27,477 bases of DNA from Bacteroides sp. UBA1317 (GTDB lineage: Bacteria; Bacteroidota; Bacteroidia; Bacteroidales; Bacteroidaceae), in contig DBTL01000138.1 in assembly GCA_002307035.1 (NCBI GenBank), positions 33,762 to 61,238 on the forward strand, written 5' to 3'. The translations under genes were made by a program, and so were the position numbers. Positions 1 through 8,607 of the stretch are shown here, piece after piece. The notes under the pieces were generated by a model. That model did no database searches. It worked only from the letters and a program-made list of their open reading frames with translations, and was not told where the DNA came from. Position 1 is the first letter of the stretch. Every line of letters starts with the position of its first letter.

Positions 1-61
1 GGAATTTGCCGTTGAAGCGCAGAAGCTATTATCCATCTCTTTGGAAGGAAGCGTAGGATAA
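1..61 (+). CDS. sufB: SufB, C-terminal end (partial)
   Basis: Only the last 19 codons are present, read from base 2 and ending in TAA at 59-61. The visible tail, ending LLSISLEGSVG, matches the usual SufB C-terminus. SufB is the scaffold subunit of the SufBCD complex, on which Fe-S clusters are built in the cytoplasm. The identification rests on this short tail plus the position 38 bp upstream of sufC in a sufBCDS order. The 5' part lies outside the window. Confidence 0.85.
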   Translation, partial: EFAVEAQKLLSISLEGSVG

Positions 62-99
62 ATTCATTCTTAAATAGTAATAAGTTAAATCGTATATAA

Positions 100-852
100 A
101 TGTTAGAAATAAGAGATTTGCATGCCGCCATCAACGGCAAAGAAATATTGAGAGGTATCAATCTTTCTGTAAAACCTGGCGAGATACATGCTATTATGGG
201 ACCGAATGGTTCTGGGAAGAGTACTTTGAGCAGCGTGCTTGTAGGTAACCCTGTCTTTGAAGTGACTAAAGGTAATGTTACTTTTTGTGGTAAAGACTTG
301 CTAGAGCTTAGCGCCGAAGATCGTAGTCATGAAGGAATTTTTCTTTCCTTTCAATATCCGGTAGAAATTCCGGGTGTTAGCATGGTCAATTTTATGCGTG
401 CCGCTATTAATGAGCAAAGGAAGTACAGGGGGCTTTCACCTATTTCAGCGAGTGAATTTCTTAAGTTGATGCGTGAAAAGCGTGCAGTTGTGGAGCTAGA
501 TAATAAATTGGCCAATCGCAGTGTGAATGAAGGTTTTAGTGGTGGAGAGAAGAAACGTAACGAGATATTCCAGATGGCTATGCTCGAGCCTAAATTGAGC
601 ATTCTTGACGAAACTGATTCCGGCTTGGATATTGATGCTTTGCGCATCGTAGCTGAGGGTGTGAATAAATTGAAATCTCCCGATAATAGTTGTATTGTGA
701 TTACTCACTATCAGCGCTTGTTGGATTATATTAAACCAGATGTTGTACATGTTCTGTATGATGGTCGCATTGTTAAAACGGCAGGTCCGGAATTAGCTTT
801 AGAACTCGAAGAAAAGGGCTATGATTGGATAAAGAAGGAGATAGGAGAATAA
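100..852 (+). CDS. sufC: SufC, Fe-S assembly ATPase
   Basis: This is the cytoplasmic ABC-type ATPase that powers the SufBCD scaffold complex. The 250-aa length is normal for SufC. Visible motifs are Walker A GPNGSGKST (residues 34-42), the ABC signature FSGGE (146-150), Walker B LSILDE ending at about residue 171, the D-loop SGLD (174-177) and the H-loop histidine H203. There are no membrane segments, which separates it from transporter ATPases in function. It sits between sufB and sufD, and sufD starts two bases after its stop, so the two are probably translationally coupled. The identification is secure from sequence and context together. Confidence 0.97.
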   Translation: MLEIRDLHAAINGKEILRGINLSVKPGEIHAIMGPNGSGKSTLSSVLVGNPVFEVTKGNVTFCGKDLLELSAEDRSHEGIFLSFQYPVEIPGVSMVNFMRAAINEQRKYRGLSPISASEFLKLMREKRAVVELDNKLANRSVNEGFSGGEKKRNEIFQMAMLEPKLSILDETDSGLDIDALRIVAEGVNKLKSPDNSCIVITHYQRLLDYIKPDVVHVLYDGRIVKTAGPELALELEEKGYDWIKKEIGE

Positions 853-854
853 TT

Positions 855-2198
855 ATGAGTGTAGAACAGCAATATATAGATCTCTATGCACAATGTGAAG
901 CAATGATTTGCACTCATAGCTCAGAGATACTAAACTCTGCCAGAGCAAGAGCTTTTGCCGATTTTAAGCGGTTGGGCTTTCCTACAAGGAAGCAGGAAGA
1001 CTATAAATATACTGATATCAGCAAATGCTTTGTTCCTGACTACGGACTAAATTTGAATCGTCTACCTATACCTGTAGACCCCTATGAGGTGTTTAAATGT
1101 GATGTGCCCAATATGAGTACATCCTTGTTTTTTGTAGTGAATGACTCTTTTTACAAGAAAGCTTTGCCCAAATCTCATTTGCCCGAGAGGGTGATTTTTG
1201 GTAGTTTGAAAGATGTATCGGAAGAGCGACCGGAATTGATAGCAAAGTACTATGGTCAGTTGGCTGACACATCAAAAGATGGAGTAACAGCCTTCAATAC
1301 TACTTTTGTTCAAGATGGCGTAGTACTTTACGTTCCAAAAAATGTAGTGGTAGAAAAACCTATCCAGTTAGTGAATATCCTGCGTGGAGACGTTAATTTC
1401 ATGATGAATCGCCGGATATTGATTATCCTTGAAGAGGGAGCTCAGGCACGTTTGTTGATATGCGATCATGCGATGGATCATGTGAACTTTCTTGCTACGC
1501 AGGTTGTGGAAATTTATGCCGGCGAGAACACGGTGTTTGATATGTATGAACTGGAGGAGACACATACAAGTACTGTTCGCCTTAGCAATATATATGCTAA
1601 GCAAGAGGCAAGTAGCCATCTTCTGCTAAATAATATGACTCTTCATAACGGTATTACACGCAATACGACCGAAGTGACCTTGGCGGGTCCCGGTGCTGAA
1701 ACCCATCTTTATGGAATGGCTATAACAGATAAGAATCAACATGTGGACAACCATACGTTTATTGATCATGCTGTACCCGATTGCGAAAGTAAAGAACTCT
1801 TTAAATATGTGCTTGACGATCATGCCGTGGGAGCTTTTGCCGGAATTGTACTCGTTCGTCCGGGTGCGCAACACACGAATGCGCAACAAACTAATCGTAA
1901 TCTTTGTGTCACTCGTGATGCACGTATGTACACACAACCTCAACTAGAGATCTATGCTGATGACGTTAAGTGCAGCCATGGAGCTACGATCGGTCAGTTG
2001 GATGAGAATGCATTGTTCTATATGCGCGCTAGAGGTATTTCAGCGAAAGAAGCTCGTCTGTTGTTGATGTTTGCTTTCGTCAATGAAGTGATAGATACCA
2101 TCCGTCTGGATGCATTGAAAGACAGATTGCATTTGTTGGTGGAAAAAAGATTTCGTGGCGAGTTAAATAAATGTCAGGGGTGTGCTATTTGTAAGTAA
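855..2198 (+). CDS. sufD: SufD, Fe-S cluster assembly scaffold subunit
   Basis: SufD partners SufB and SufC in the SufBC2D complex that builds Fe-S clusters and takes up iron. I start it at the ATG at 855 (447 aa). The open frame extends upstream to an ATG at 825, but that would overlap sufC by 28 bases, while 855 has a purine-rich GGAG-containing stretch just upstream. The C-terminal half carries the family hallmark CSHGATIGQLDE, with the histidine conserved in SufD, followed by the typical YMRARGIS segment. The protein ends in a short cysteine-containing tail (CQGCAICK) that I would not assign a role. Expected to be cytoplasmic and co-transcribed with sufC and sufS. Confidence 0.95.
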   Translation: MSVEQQYIDLYAQCEAMICTHSSEILNSARARAFADFKRLGFPTRKQEDYKYTDISKCFVPDYGLNLNRLPIPVDPYEVFKCDVPNMSTSLFFVVNDSFYKKALPKSHLPERVIFGSLKDVSEERPELIAKYYGQLADTSKDGVTAFNTTFVQDGVVLYVPKNVVVEKPIQLVNILRGDVNFMMNRRILIILEEGAQARLLICDHAMDHVNFLATQVVEIYAGENTVFDMYELEETHTSTVRLSNIYAKQEASSHLLLNNMTLHNGITRNTTEVTLAGPGAETHLYGMAITDKNQHVDNHTFIDHAVPDCESKELFKYVLDDHAVGAFAGIVLVRPGAQHTNAQQTNRNLCVTRDARMYTQPQLEIYADDVKCSHGATIGQLDENALFYMRARGISAKEARLLLMFAFVNEVIDTIRLDALKDRLHLLVEKRFRGELNKCQGCAICK

Positions 2199-2209
2199 TC
2201 AGAATAAAC

Positions 2210-3424
2210 ATGATGGATATAACTAAAATCAGGGCTGACTTTCCGATACTTTCGAGGGAGATATACGGAAAGCCTTTAGTCTATTTTGATAATGGAGCAA
2301 CTACGCAGAAACCTCGTTGTGTGGTCGACGCTATTGTTGAAGAATACTATTCCGTGAATGCTAATGTTCATCGTGGCGTACATTTTTTGTCACAACAAGC
2401 CACCGAATTACACGAAGGTTCACGTGAAACCGTTCGTCAGTTTATTAACGCCCGTAGTACGAGTGAGGTTATCTTCACTCGTGGTACTACGGAAGCTATT
2501 AATCTGGTTGCTTTCTGTTTTGGCGAAGAGTTTATGAGTGAAGGCGATGAAGTGATCATTTCTACAATGGAGCATCATAGTAATATTGTTCCTTGGCAAT
2601 TGTTGGCTGCTCGTAAGGGAATCAGTATCAAGGTGATTCCTATGAGTGATAAGGGTGAATTGTTGCTGGATGAATATGAAAAGCTCTTTTCTGAGCGAAC
2701 AAAGATTGTGAGCATGGCCCATATTTCTAATGTACTGGGTACGATCAATCCGGTAAAGGAGATGATTGAGACTGCTCATGCTCATGGCGTGCCTGTGCTT
2801 ATAGATGGTGCGCAATCTGTACCTCACATGAAGGTAGATGTGCAGGATTTAGATGCCGATTTCTTTGCTTTCTCGGGTCATAAAGTGTACGGTCCTACAG
2901 GTGTGGGGGTACTTTATGGAAAAGAGGAGTGGCTTGACAAGCTGCCGCCTTATCAAGGTGGAGGTGAGATGATTCAAAGTGTGAGTTTTGAAAAGACTAC
3001 TTTTAATGAGTTACCTTTTAAGTTTGAGGCTGGTACACCCGATTACATTGGAACTACGGGCTTAGCAAAAGCTCTGGACTACATTTCGGCTATTGGTATG
3101 GATCAGATAGCTGCGCATGATCAAGAACTTACAGCCTATGCCATGCAACGGCTCAAAGAGATAGAAGGAATGCATATTTTTGGAGAGGCAGAACACAAAA
3201 GTAGTGTTATATCTTTCTTGGTTGGTAATATTCACCATTTTGACATGGGCACTTTACTCGATCGTTTAGGGATTGCAGTACGTACCGGGCATCATTGTGC
3301 AGAACCGTTAATGCGACGATTGGGCATCGAAGGTACTGTTCGTGTTTCTTTGGCACTCTACAATACAAAGGAGGAGATTGATGGACTGATTACCGGAATA
3401 GAAAGAGTCAGAAAAATGTTTTAG
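2210..3424 (+). CDS. sufS: SufS, group II cysteine desulfurase
   Basis: This PLP enzyme removes sulfur from cysteine (and selenium from selenocysteine) to supply the SUF machinery. It is 404 aa, normal for SufS/CsdA-type class V aminotransferases. The PLP lysine is K225 in SGHKVYGPTG, and the persulfide-carrying cysteine is C363 in RTGHHCAEPL. Both match group II desulfurases, not the NifS/IscS type with its longer active-site loop. Two adjacent ATGs (2210 and 2213) are possible starts. The gene begins 11 bp after sufD, so it is in the same operon. No sufE is visible in the window, so the sulfur-accepting partner must lie elsewhere or the group works without one. Confidence 0.96.
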   Translation: MMDITKIRADFPILSREIYGKPLVYFDNGATTQKPRCVVDAIVEEYYSVNANVHRGVHFLSQQATELHEGSRETVRQFINARSTSEVIFTRGTTEAINLVAFCFGEEFMSEGDEVIISTMEHHSNIVPWQLLAARKGISIKVIPMSDKGELLLDEYEKLFSERTKIVSMAHISNVLGTINPVKEMIETAHAHGVPVLIDGAQSVPHMKVDVQDLDADFFAFSGHKVYGPTGVGVLYGKEEWLDKLPPYQGGGEMIQSVSFEKTTFNELPFKFEAGTPDYIGTTGLAKALDYISAIGMDQIAAHDQELTAYAMQRLKEIEGMHIFGEAEHKSSVISFLVGNIHHFDMGTLLDRLGIAVRTGHHCAEPLMRRLGIEGTVRVSLALYNTKEEIDGLITGIERVRKMF

Positions 3425-3492
3425 TACTTGCAATTAAGTGTATACTTGTTGCGTCTAATAAATAGGTCGTAAACTATTAAATATAAAGAGCT

Positions 3493-3813
3493 ATGTTACT
3501 AACTACAACTTCAGTTATCGAAGGAAAACGAATAACCAATTATTATGGCATTGTGTCCGGAGAGACTATTATTGGTGCCAATGTATTTCGTGATATCTTT
3601 GCGAGCATTCGCGACATTGTGGGTGGGCGTTCAGGCTCTTATGAAGAAGTCCTTCGTGAGGCTAAAGAAACAGCACTCAGAGAGATGGAAGAGCAAGCAG
3701 CACGTATGGGAGCTAACGCTGTAATCGGAGTTGATCTTGATTACGAAACAGTAGGTGGCAGTGGTAGTATGTTGATGGTTACTGCATGCGGTACAGCTGT
3801 TTCTATGGAGTAA
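3493..3813 (+). CDS. YbjQ/UPF0145 family protein
   Basis: This 106-aa cytoplasmic protein belongs to the YbjQ (UPF0145, DUF74) family, sometimes labelled putative heavy-metal-binding. Its precise role is unknown. The typical pattern is present: an N-terminal strand with a small loop (ITNYYGIVSGE), a central helix with FRDIFASIRDIVGG and SGSYEEVL, then a helix and the MGANAVIGVDLDYE segment. It lies 68 bp after sufS on the same strand and ends shortly before a strong hairpin terminator. It may be read through from the suf operon or have its own promoter; I saw no convincing promoter in the 68-bp gap. Family assignment is firm, function is not. Confidence 0.9.
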   Translation: MLLTTTSVIEGKRITNYYGIVSGETIIGANVFRDIFASIRDIVGGRSGSYEEVLREAKETALREMEEQAARMGANAVIGVDLDYETVGGSGSMLMVTACGTAVSME

Positions 3814-3840
3814 CTCAATAGTTTTAAAAAGTAGGTTACT

Positions 3841-3886
3841 AATGACTTCTGTCGATAAAAAATCTTTTTAATCTGCAGAAGTCATT
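3841..3886 (+). terminator. Rho-independent terminator between convergent genes
   Basis: A perfect 11-bp inverted repeat pairs AATGACTTCTG (3841-3851) with CAGAAGTCATT (3876-3886). The 24-nt loop itself holds an A-run/T-run pair that can extend folding. The right arm runs directly into TTTTTG and TTTTG, giving a U-tract for transcripts on the + strand. It ends the suf/ybjQ transcript, and the palindrome may also act on the opposing PUL transcript, which has a poorer U-tract on that side. Confidence 0.75.
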
Positions 3887-3896
3887 TTTGTTTTGC

Positions 3897-3931
3897 TCTT
3901 CTCTTCTTGAGATTTTCTTGTAAAGAGAAGA
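3897..3931 (-). terminator. Hairpin just after the PUL's last gene
   Basis: A 9-bp perfect inverted repeat (3897-3905 with 3923-3931, 17-nt loop) lies 12 bp beyond the stop codon of the S9 peptidase gene. On the - strand it is followed by an A-rich, not T-rich, stretch. It is therefore a weak terminator on its own and is more likely an RNA 3'-end stabilizer working together with the neighbouring palindrome at 3841-3886. Confidence 0.4.
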
Positions 3932-3943
3932 CTTCGCAGAGTC

Positions 3944-6166
3944 TTACCACTTCGGAGGATCCACATTTAATAAATAGCGCACAAAGAAATCATATCGTTT
4001 ATGTTCTCCATAATCTCCTCCCATTGTATGATTAGAGCCTGGTATTACGACTAATTCAAAGTCTTTCTTTGCTTTTATTAGTGCGTTGACCACCTGCATG
4101 GTTGAGGCTGGATCTACATTGTCATCCACTTCACCTACCACTAGCATTAGCGGGCGTTTAAGTAAATGTGCATTGACTACGTTTGAACATTCTTCGTATT
4201 GCTTCTCTATAGGATAGCCCATCCATTGTTCATTCCACCAGATTTTATCCATGCGGTTGTCGTGACATCCGCAAGAAGAGTAGGCTGCTTTGTAGAAATC
4301 AGGATACAGCAAGAGGGCATTGGTCGATTCTTGCCCACCGGCAGATGCACCGAAGATGCCTACCCGACTGACATCCATATATGGGTATTTGGTTGCTGCT
4401 GCTTTTATCCATGCTATCCGGTCGGGTAATCCGGCATCTTTCAGATTCTTATAACATACATCCTCAAATGCTTTGGAACGGAAAGAAGTCCCCATTCCAT
4501 CAAGTTGTACTACAATAAATCCTAGTTCAGCCAAGCTGGACATAGACCAATTATATGCTGAGAAAGATTTAGGTGTGTACTGGTTACCGGGCCCGGCATA
4601 GATATATTCAATAATCGGATACTTCTTCGCAGGATCAAAGTTCGTTGGTCTGAAGATGACACCCCACATATCCGTTTTACCGTCTCTTCCTTTAGCCGAG
4701 AAAACTTCAGGAGCCCGCCATCCAGCCTTTGCTAATTCGCTTATGTCCGCAGTCTCTAGCGACATTATGATCTTTCCGTCGCTTGCACTACGAAGAACGG
4801 CAACCGGAGCTTTATTCACCAAAGAATATACATCCACCAAAGATCTCATATCTGTAGAGAATGTAGCCTGATGCATTCCTTCCTCCGGAGTGAGGCAGAT
4901 TAGTCCGCTTCCATCGAAGTTAATGCGATAATATCTGAGGAGATAAGGATCCTCATTGGGCACCATGCCATTGGCCGAGAAGTAAATGATCTGATTTTGT
5001 TCGTCAACGTGTATCACGTCGCGTACATACCATTCGCCTTTGGTTATTTGATTTTTCACTTTACCTGTGTGTCGGTCGTATAAATACAAGTGATTCCAAT
5101 TATCACGTTCGCTCATCCAGATAATCTCGTTTCCATTGGTAAGATCCTTTCGGAAGTAGCGGTTGTAGTTTATAAAGGTCTTGCTAGTCTCCTCGATAAC
5201 AGTTCTTACTTTTCCTGTTTCTGAAGATAGCTCTAATACTCTGAATGTCTGATGTCCACGTTCATTATACTCGAATAGAATGTTCTTACTGGCGGCATCC
5301 CATTCCAATCCTCTCACTTCAAACTGACTGTTAAAGAGATCAGTAGAAGGAACGTGGGCTTTGTCGCCATTTACATTGAAAATACGAGGGCACCTGAATG
5401 CTAGCGCATCGCCTGGTTTGGTGTATTCGCGTTTATGAAGCTTGGGCTGCAATTGATCCTCCGGAGATGACTCTATGAAATAGATATATCGCTTCTCTGC
5501 CGGGCGAACTTTCATCACGGCTACCTTCTTTGAGTCGGGTGACCATTGGATATAAGCTGAATAGAATTCACCCGGAGAACCGTCGAAACTCAGTGCCTTT
5601 TCTTTTCCCGATGCATTCTCCTTCACATACACATTTTGATTTTTGATAAATGCCGTCTTTGTTCCGTCGGGAGAAACCACAGGTTCACCCTTACTCTCAT
5701 CACTGGCTTCAGCCCAATAATTGGGAGTAGGCTTTTCTATTTTTCCTTCATCTTTCAGCAGATCTTTTTTCTCAAGATATGTCCACTTATGATCGTTTTG
5801 TACAAAGCGGAGTGTATCGTGTGTAGCATTTATTCCCAATTGCAGAAGATTCAGGTTATTTGTTTCTATTTTGCACTGCGTTGCAGAAGAAAGTTGTTTA
5901 GCCAGCTTTTGATGATTAAATAACTCTTTTCTTGTTTTTTTTACTGCGTCAACAATCACATAAACTCTTCCTTCAGGAGTGACCCTTACATACCAAAATT
6001 GATTGGTATTGTTTATCCACTGAGGACGCACATCCGAATAGAATACTTTATTTTTCCATTTTTGGTTCAGCGTAAAGGCGCGTTCATAGTCTTCTGCAGT
6101 GCCTTGTGCATAGAGTACATTGATAGAAATCAATGCGCTGATAGTCCATAATATTGCTTTCTTCAT
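3944..6166 (-). CDS. S9 prolyl oligopeptidase / DPP-IV-like peptidase
   Basis: Secreted serine peptidase of family S9, 740 aa, usual length for DPP-IV-like enzymes. An N-terminal signal peptide ends near LYAQ (about residue 21). A beta-propeller domain follows to about residue 450, then an alpha/beta-hydrolase domain. The catalytic triad reads as S608 (GASAGG), D681 (VDDNVDP) and H713 (GSNHTMGG). The S-D and D-H spacings resemble DPP-IV, and YAGPGNQ near 523-529 matches the oxyanion-hole tyrosine region. The paired glutamates that anchor the free N-terminus in true DPP-IV are not evident; the equivalent stretch reads about SPGEFYS, so strict dipeptidyl-peptidase activity is uncertain. Family members typically cleave after proline. 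The gene starts 16 bp after the upstream GH127 gene, so it appears to be the last gene of the PUL operon, not an unrelated neighbour. Probably periplasmic. Confidence 0.9.
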   Translation of the reverse strand: MKKAILWTISALISINVLYAQGTAEDYERAFTLNQKWKNKVFYSDVRPQWINNTNQFWYVRVTPEGRVYVIVDAVKKTRKELFNHQKLAKQLSSATQCKIETNNLNLLQLGINATHDTLRFVQNDHKWTYLEKKDLLKDEGKIEKPTPNYWAEASDESKGEPVVSPDGTKTAFIKNQNVYVKENASGKEKALSFDGSPGEFYSAYIQWSPDSKKVAVMKVRPAEKRYIYFIESSPEDQLQPKLHKREYTKPGDALAFRCPRIFNVNGDKAHVPSTDLFNSQFEVRGLEWDAASKNILFEYNERGHQTFRVLELSSETGKVRTVIEETSKTFINYNRYFRKDLTNGNEIIWMSERDNWNHLYLYDRHTGKVKNQITKGEWYVRDVIHVDEQNQIIYFSANGMVPNEDPYLLRYYRINFDGSGLICLTPEEGMHQATFSTDMRSLVDVYSLVNKAPVAVLRSASDGKIIMSLETADISELAKAGWRAPEVFSAKGRDGKTDMWGVIFRPTNFDPAKKYPIIEYIYAGPGNQYTPKSFSAYNWSMSSLAELGFIVVQLDGMGTSFRSKAFEDVCYKNLKDAGLPDRIAWIKAAATKYPYMDVSRVGIFGASAGGQESTNALLLYPDFYKAAYSSCGCHDNRMDKIWWNEQWMGYPIEKQYEECSNVVNAHLLKRPLMLVVGEVDDNVDPASTMQVVNALIKAKKDFELVVIPGSNHTMGGDYGEHKRYDFFVRYLLNVDPPKW

Positions 6167-6182
6167 AAGTTATTTGGTTGAG

Positions 6183-8588
6183 TTATTCTACTTCCCATTC
6201 AAAGATTCCCGATGCATTCTTTTCCGGAAGCTTCACTTCTAATTTCATTTCTGTGGTTGTGACGGGTTTGAATACAACTTCATTGCTCATACCTTTTTCA
6301 GTTCCATAAACGGTGGTATTATCCACTGGCTTCCACTCTCCCGAAGTGCCTTTGTAGTATAGCTTCCATGATTCAGGAACTCGGCAACCTCCCCAAGGAC
6401 CATCATCATACCAATATACTGAAGAGTGAGAAATGGTTTTAGCATCCTGAAATTTGTATGCTATCCATTCGGTTGTTCCCTCTTTAGGCCACCAATGATA
6501 GTAAGGAACCGAACGATCATTCTCATCTTTTGGAAGGAGTTGGTCGTTAATGGCTGTAATAGATTTCACATTGTGCGAAGTCGTTATCTTACTCTCGGAT
6601 GCAATAGTGGGAGGTAAGCTAGCCCTCGTTGCGTTCAAGTCAATAGGTAGCCAAACGGCCATTTCTCCACTTCCGCGATGTGCCCAAGCATAGTAAGGAA
6701 TCATGTTCAACTTCACATCCTTAGTAACTAAACGACCGCTTTCATCGTAACTCAATGTTTGCGCATCGGTTTGAATCATGTTAATGTCATAAAGCAAATC
6801 AGGTTTTGAGATCACGTTGAATTGGGGCTTTTTATTCACTAATACACTGAGCACACTAAAGTCATTGTCCGGCCATTCGGCACAGTATACCAAAGGGCCA
6901 CGTTCTATAGCGACCTTTCCTCTATCAGCTTCTACCAGCGAGTGTGCTTTTACAGTTCGCGCTTCCATGTCAAAATGAACTTCAACGCGGTCTCCTTTTC
7001 TCCAAGTACGATTGATCGTGAAGTATCCTTTTTCAGTACTTCCTTCCATTTTCTGTCCATTTACTTTGATGCTATACCCCAATTCTTTCTTGTCTGAATA
7101 GCTGTATAAGTTACCGGGAACAACAGAGCCTTGTACCCAGCCAGGAACACGAATTTTAAGGTTAAACGCCTGTTTACCGCTAGGAGAAACTTCTAGTTTA
7201 ATATCTCCTGTCCACGGATAATTCGTTTCTTGTTTTAGTGTTACGGCTTTTCCGTTCACTTTCAAATGAGCGTCGTTTCCCATAAAGAGATTTACATACA
7301 CATCACTGTTGTGCACAGCATATACGTATCCTGGAACGGAAGGTATAAAGCGGCAGATGTTTGACGGGCAGCAAGCACAACCAAACCACGGCTGACGTTG
7401 ATGCTGTCCGATAGATTCCAATGGGTTAGGGTAGAAGAACCCGCCGCCATCGAGTGATACTCCAGAAATCAATCCGTTATAAAGCGTACGTTCCAATACA
7501 TCATAATATTTAGATTCTCCATGCAGAAGGAATAAACGGTAGTTTAAGTACACATTTCCTATGGCGGCACAAGTTTCGCAATAAGCCGACATGTTGGGTA
7601 GCTCATAATTCTCTCCGAATGCTTCTCCGTTACTTGTTGCCCCGATGCCTCCGGTGAGGTAAAGCTTCTTGTTCACAATATTATCCCAAATTCTATCGAT
7701 AGCATGAATGTAGGCCGTGTCGCCACTTAGTGCAGCTACATCCGCCATCCCGGAATACATGTAAGCTGCCCGCACGGCATGTCCTACAGCCTCATCTTGT
7801 TTAACTACTGGTTCATGTGCTTGGCTATACGCATCTTTTCGTTCGGTATATCCTCTTTTGTCGAGAAAGAATTTAGCTTCATTGAGATATTTCTTGTCGC
7901 CGGTGACTAAGTAAAGTTTGGCAAGCGCCATCTCGGCTATCTGATGGCCCGGTACAACAACCAACTGTCCGGGCTTATCGCCAATGGCGCGGCATACACA
8001 GTCTGCATATTTAATTGCTATATCAAGAAAATTGCGTTTGCCGGTAGCCTGATAATGAGCAATAGCCCCTTCTACCATATGTCCTAAATTATACAACTCG
8101 TGACTTAAATCTTCTTCTTTTTCCCAACGTTTGTTTCCTGCCCATTCGTGTGGATGCTTTGGATTTTGCGTACGTGCAGTGTACAAGTAGCCATCTGGCT
8201 CTTGAGCAGCTGCAACAAGCACCAATATGCTATCGATGTACTTAGCCAATTTTTTATTTGGGTACATTTGCATAGAATAACTGGCACCTTCAATTGTTTT
8301 ATATACATCTGTATCGTCAAAAGAGAATCCACCAACTTTGATTGTGTCACTTGGGTGAGCTGCTCGCACAAAGTTTAGATAGCGTCCTGTTTCTTCACAT
8401 TTGCTAAAAGCAAGAGGAATGGTTACTTCTCGGCTTGCTTTGAGACGCTGCCCCCAGAAAGAATCAGTTACTTTCACTGCGGTAAAAGGTACAGGAGCAA
8501 AAGGATAACCGGCATTATCATGCTTCTTTTGAGCATTGGCAGCGAGCGTTATGGCAGCCAATGTAATAGCTAATAAAGTTTTTCTCAT
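6183..8588 (-). CDS. GH127 beta-L-arabinofuranosidase, signal-peptidase-I type
   Basis: Glycoside hydrolase family 127 (formerly DUF1680), 801 aa from the ATG at 8588. The frame is open upstream to 8651, but that would overlap the GH43 gene, and only the 8588 start gives a clean signal peptide ending AANA|QKK. GH127 enzymes use a zinc-bound cysteine as nucleophile to remove beta-L-arabinofuranose. All the key residues of the characterised HypBA1 enzyme can be aligned: acid/base E322 (GEAFGE), zinc ligands E338 and C340 (CETC), nucleophile C406 and ligand C407 (GCACCP). A C-terminal beta-rich extension (about 690-801) is shared with the second GH127 in the window. It lies 19 bp downstream of GH43 and 16 bp upstream of the S9 peptidase. 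Expected to be periplasmic. Some GH127 members act on other L-sugars of rhamnogalacturonan II, so the exact linkage is not certain. Confidence 0.92.
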   Translation of the reverse strand: MRKTLLAITLAAITLAANAQKKHDNAGYPFAPVPFTAVKVTDSFWGQRLKASREVTIPLAFSKCEETGRYLNFVRAAHPSDTIKVGGFSFDDTDVYKTIEGASYSMQMYPNKKLAKYIDSILVLVAAAQEPDGYLYTARTQNPKHPHEWAGNKRWEKEEDLSHELYNLGHMVEGAIAHYQATGKRNFLDIAIKYADCVCRAIGDKPGQLVVVPGHQIAEMALAKLYLVTGDKKYLNEAKFFLDKRGYTERKDAYSQAHEPVVKQDEAVGHAVRAAYMYSGMADVAALSGDTAYIHAIDRIWDNIVNKKLYLTGGIGATSNGEAFGENYELPNMSAYCETCAAIGNVYLNYRLFLLHGESKYYDVLERTLYNGLISGVSLDGGGFFYPNPLESIGQHQRQPWFGCACCPSNICRFIPSVPGYVYAVHNSDVYVNLFMGNDAHLKVNGKAVTLKQETNYPWTGDIKLEVSPSGKQAFNLKIRVPGWVQGSVVPGNLYSYSDKKELGYSIKVNGQKMEGSTEKGYFTINRTWRKGDRVEVHFDMEARTVKAHSLVEADRGKVAIERGPLVYCAEWPDNDFSVLSVLVNKKPQFNVISKPDLLYDINMIQTDAQTLSYDESGRLVTKDVKLNMIPYYAWAHRGSGEMAVWLPIDLNATRASLPPTIASESKITTSHNVKSITAINDQLLPKDENDRSVPYYHWWPKEGTTEWIAYKFQDAKTISHSSVYWYDDGPWGGCRVPESWKLYYKGTSGEWKPVDNTTVYGTEKGMSNEVVFKPVTTTEMKLEVKLPEKNASGIFEWEVE

Positions 8589-8607
8589 GATAAGTATAGT
8601 GTTTAAT

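Noticed and set aside
351..750. Two open frames on the - strand inside sufC
   Set aside because: They are shadows of a highly conserved ATPase gene, with no domain, signal or start site that would support expression.
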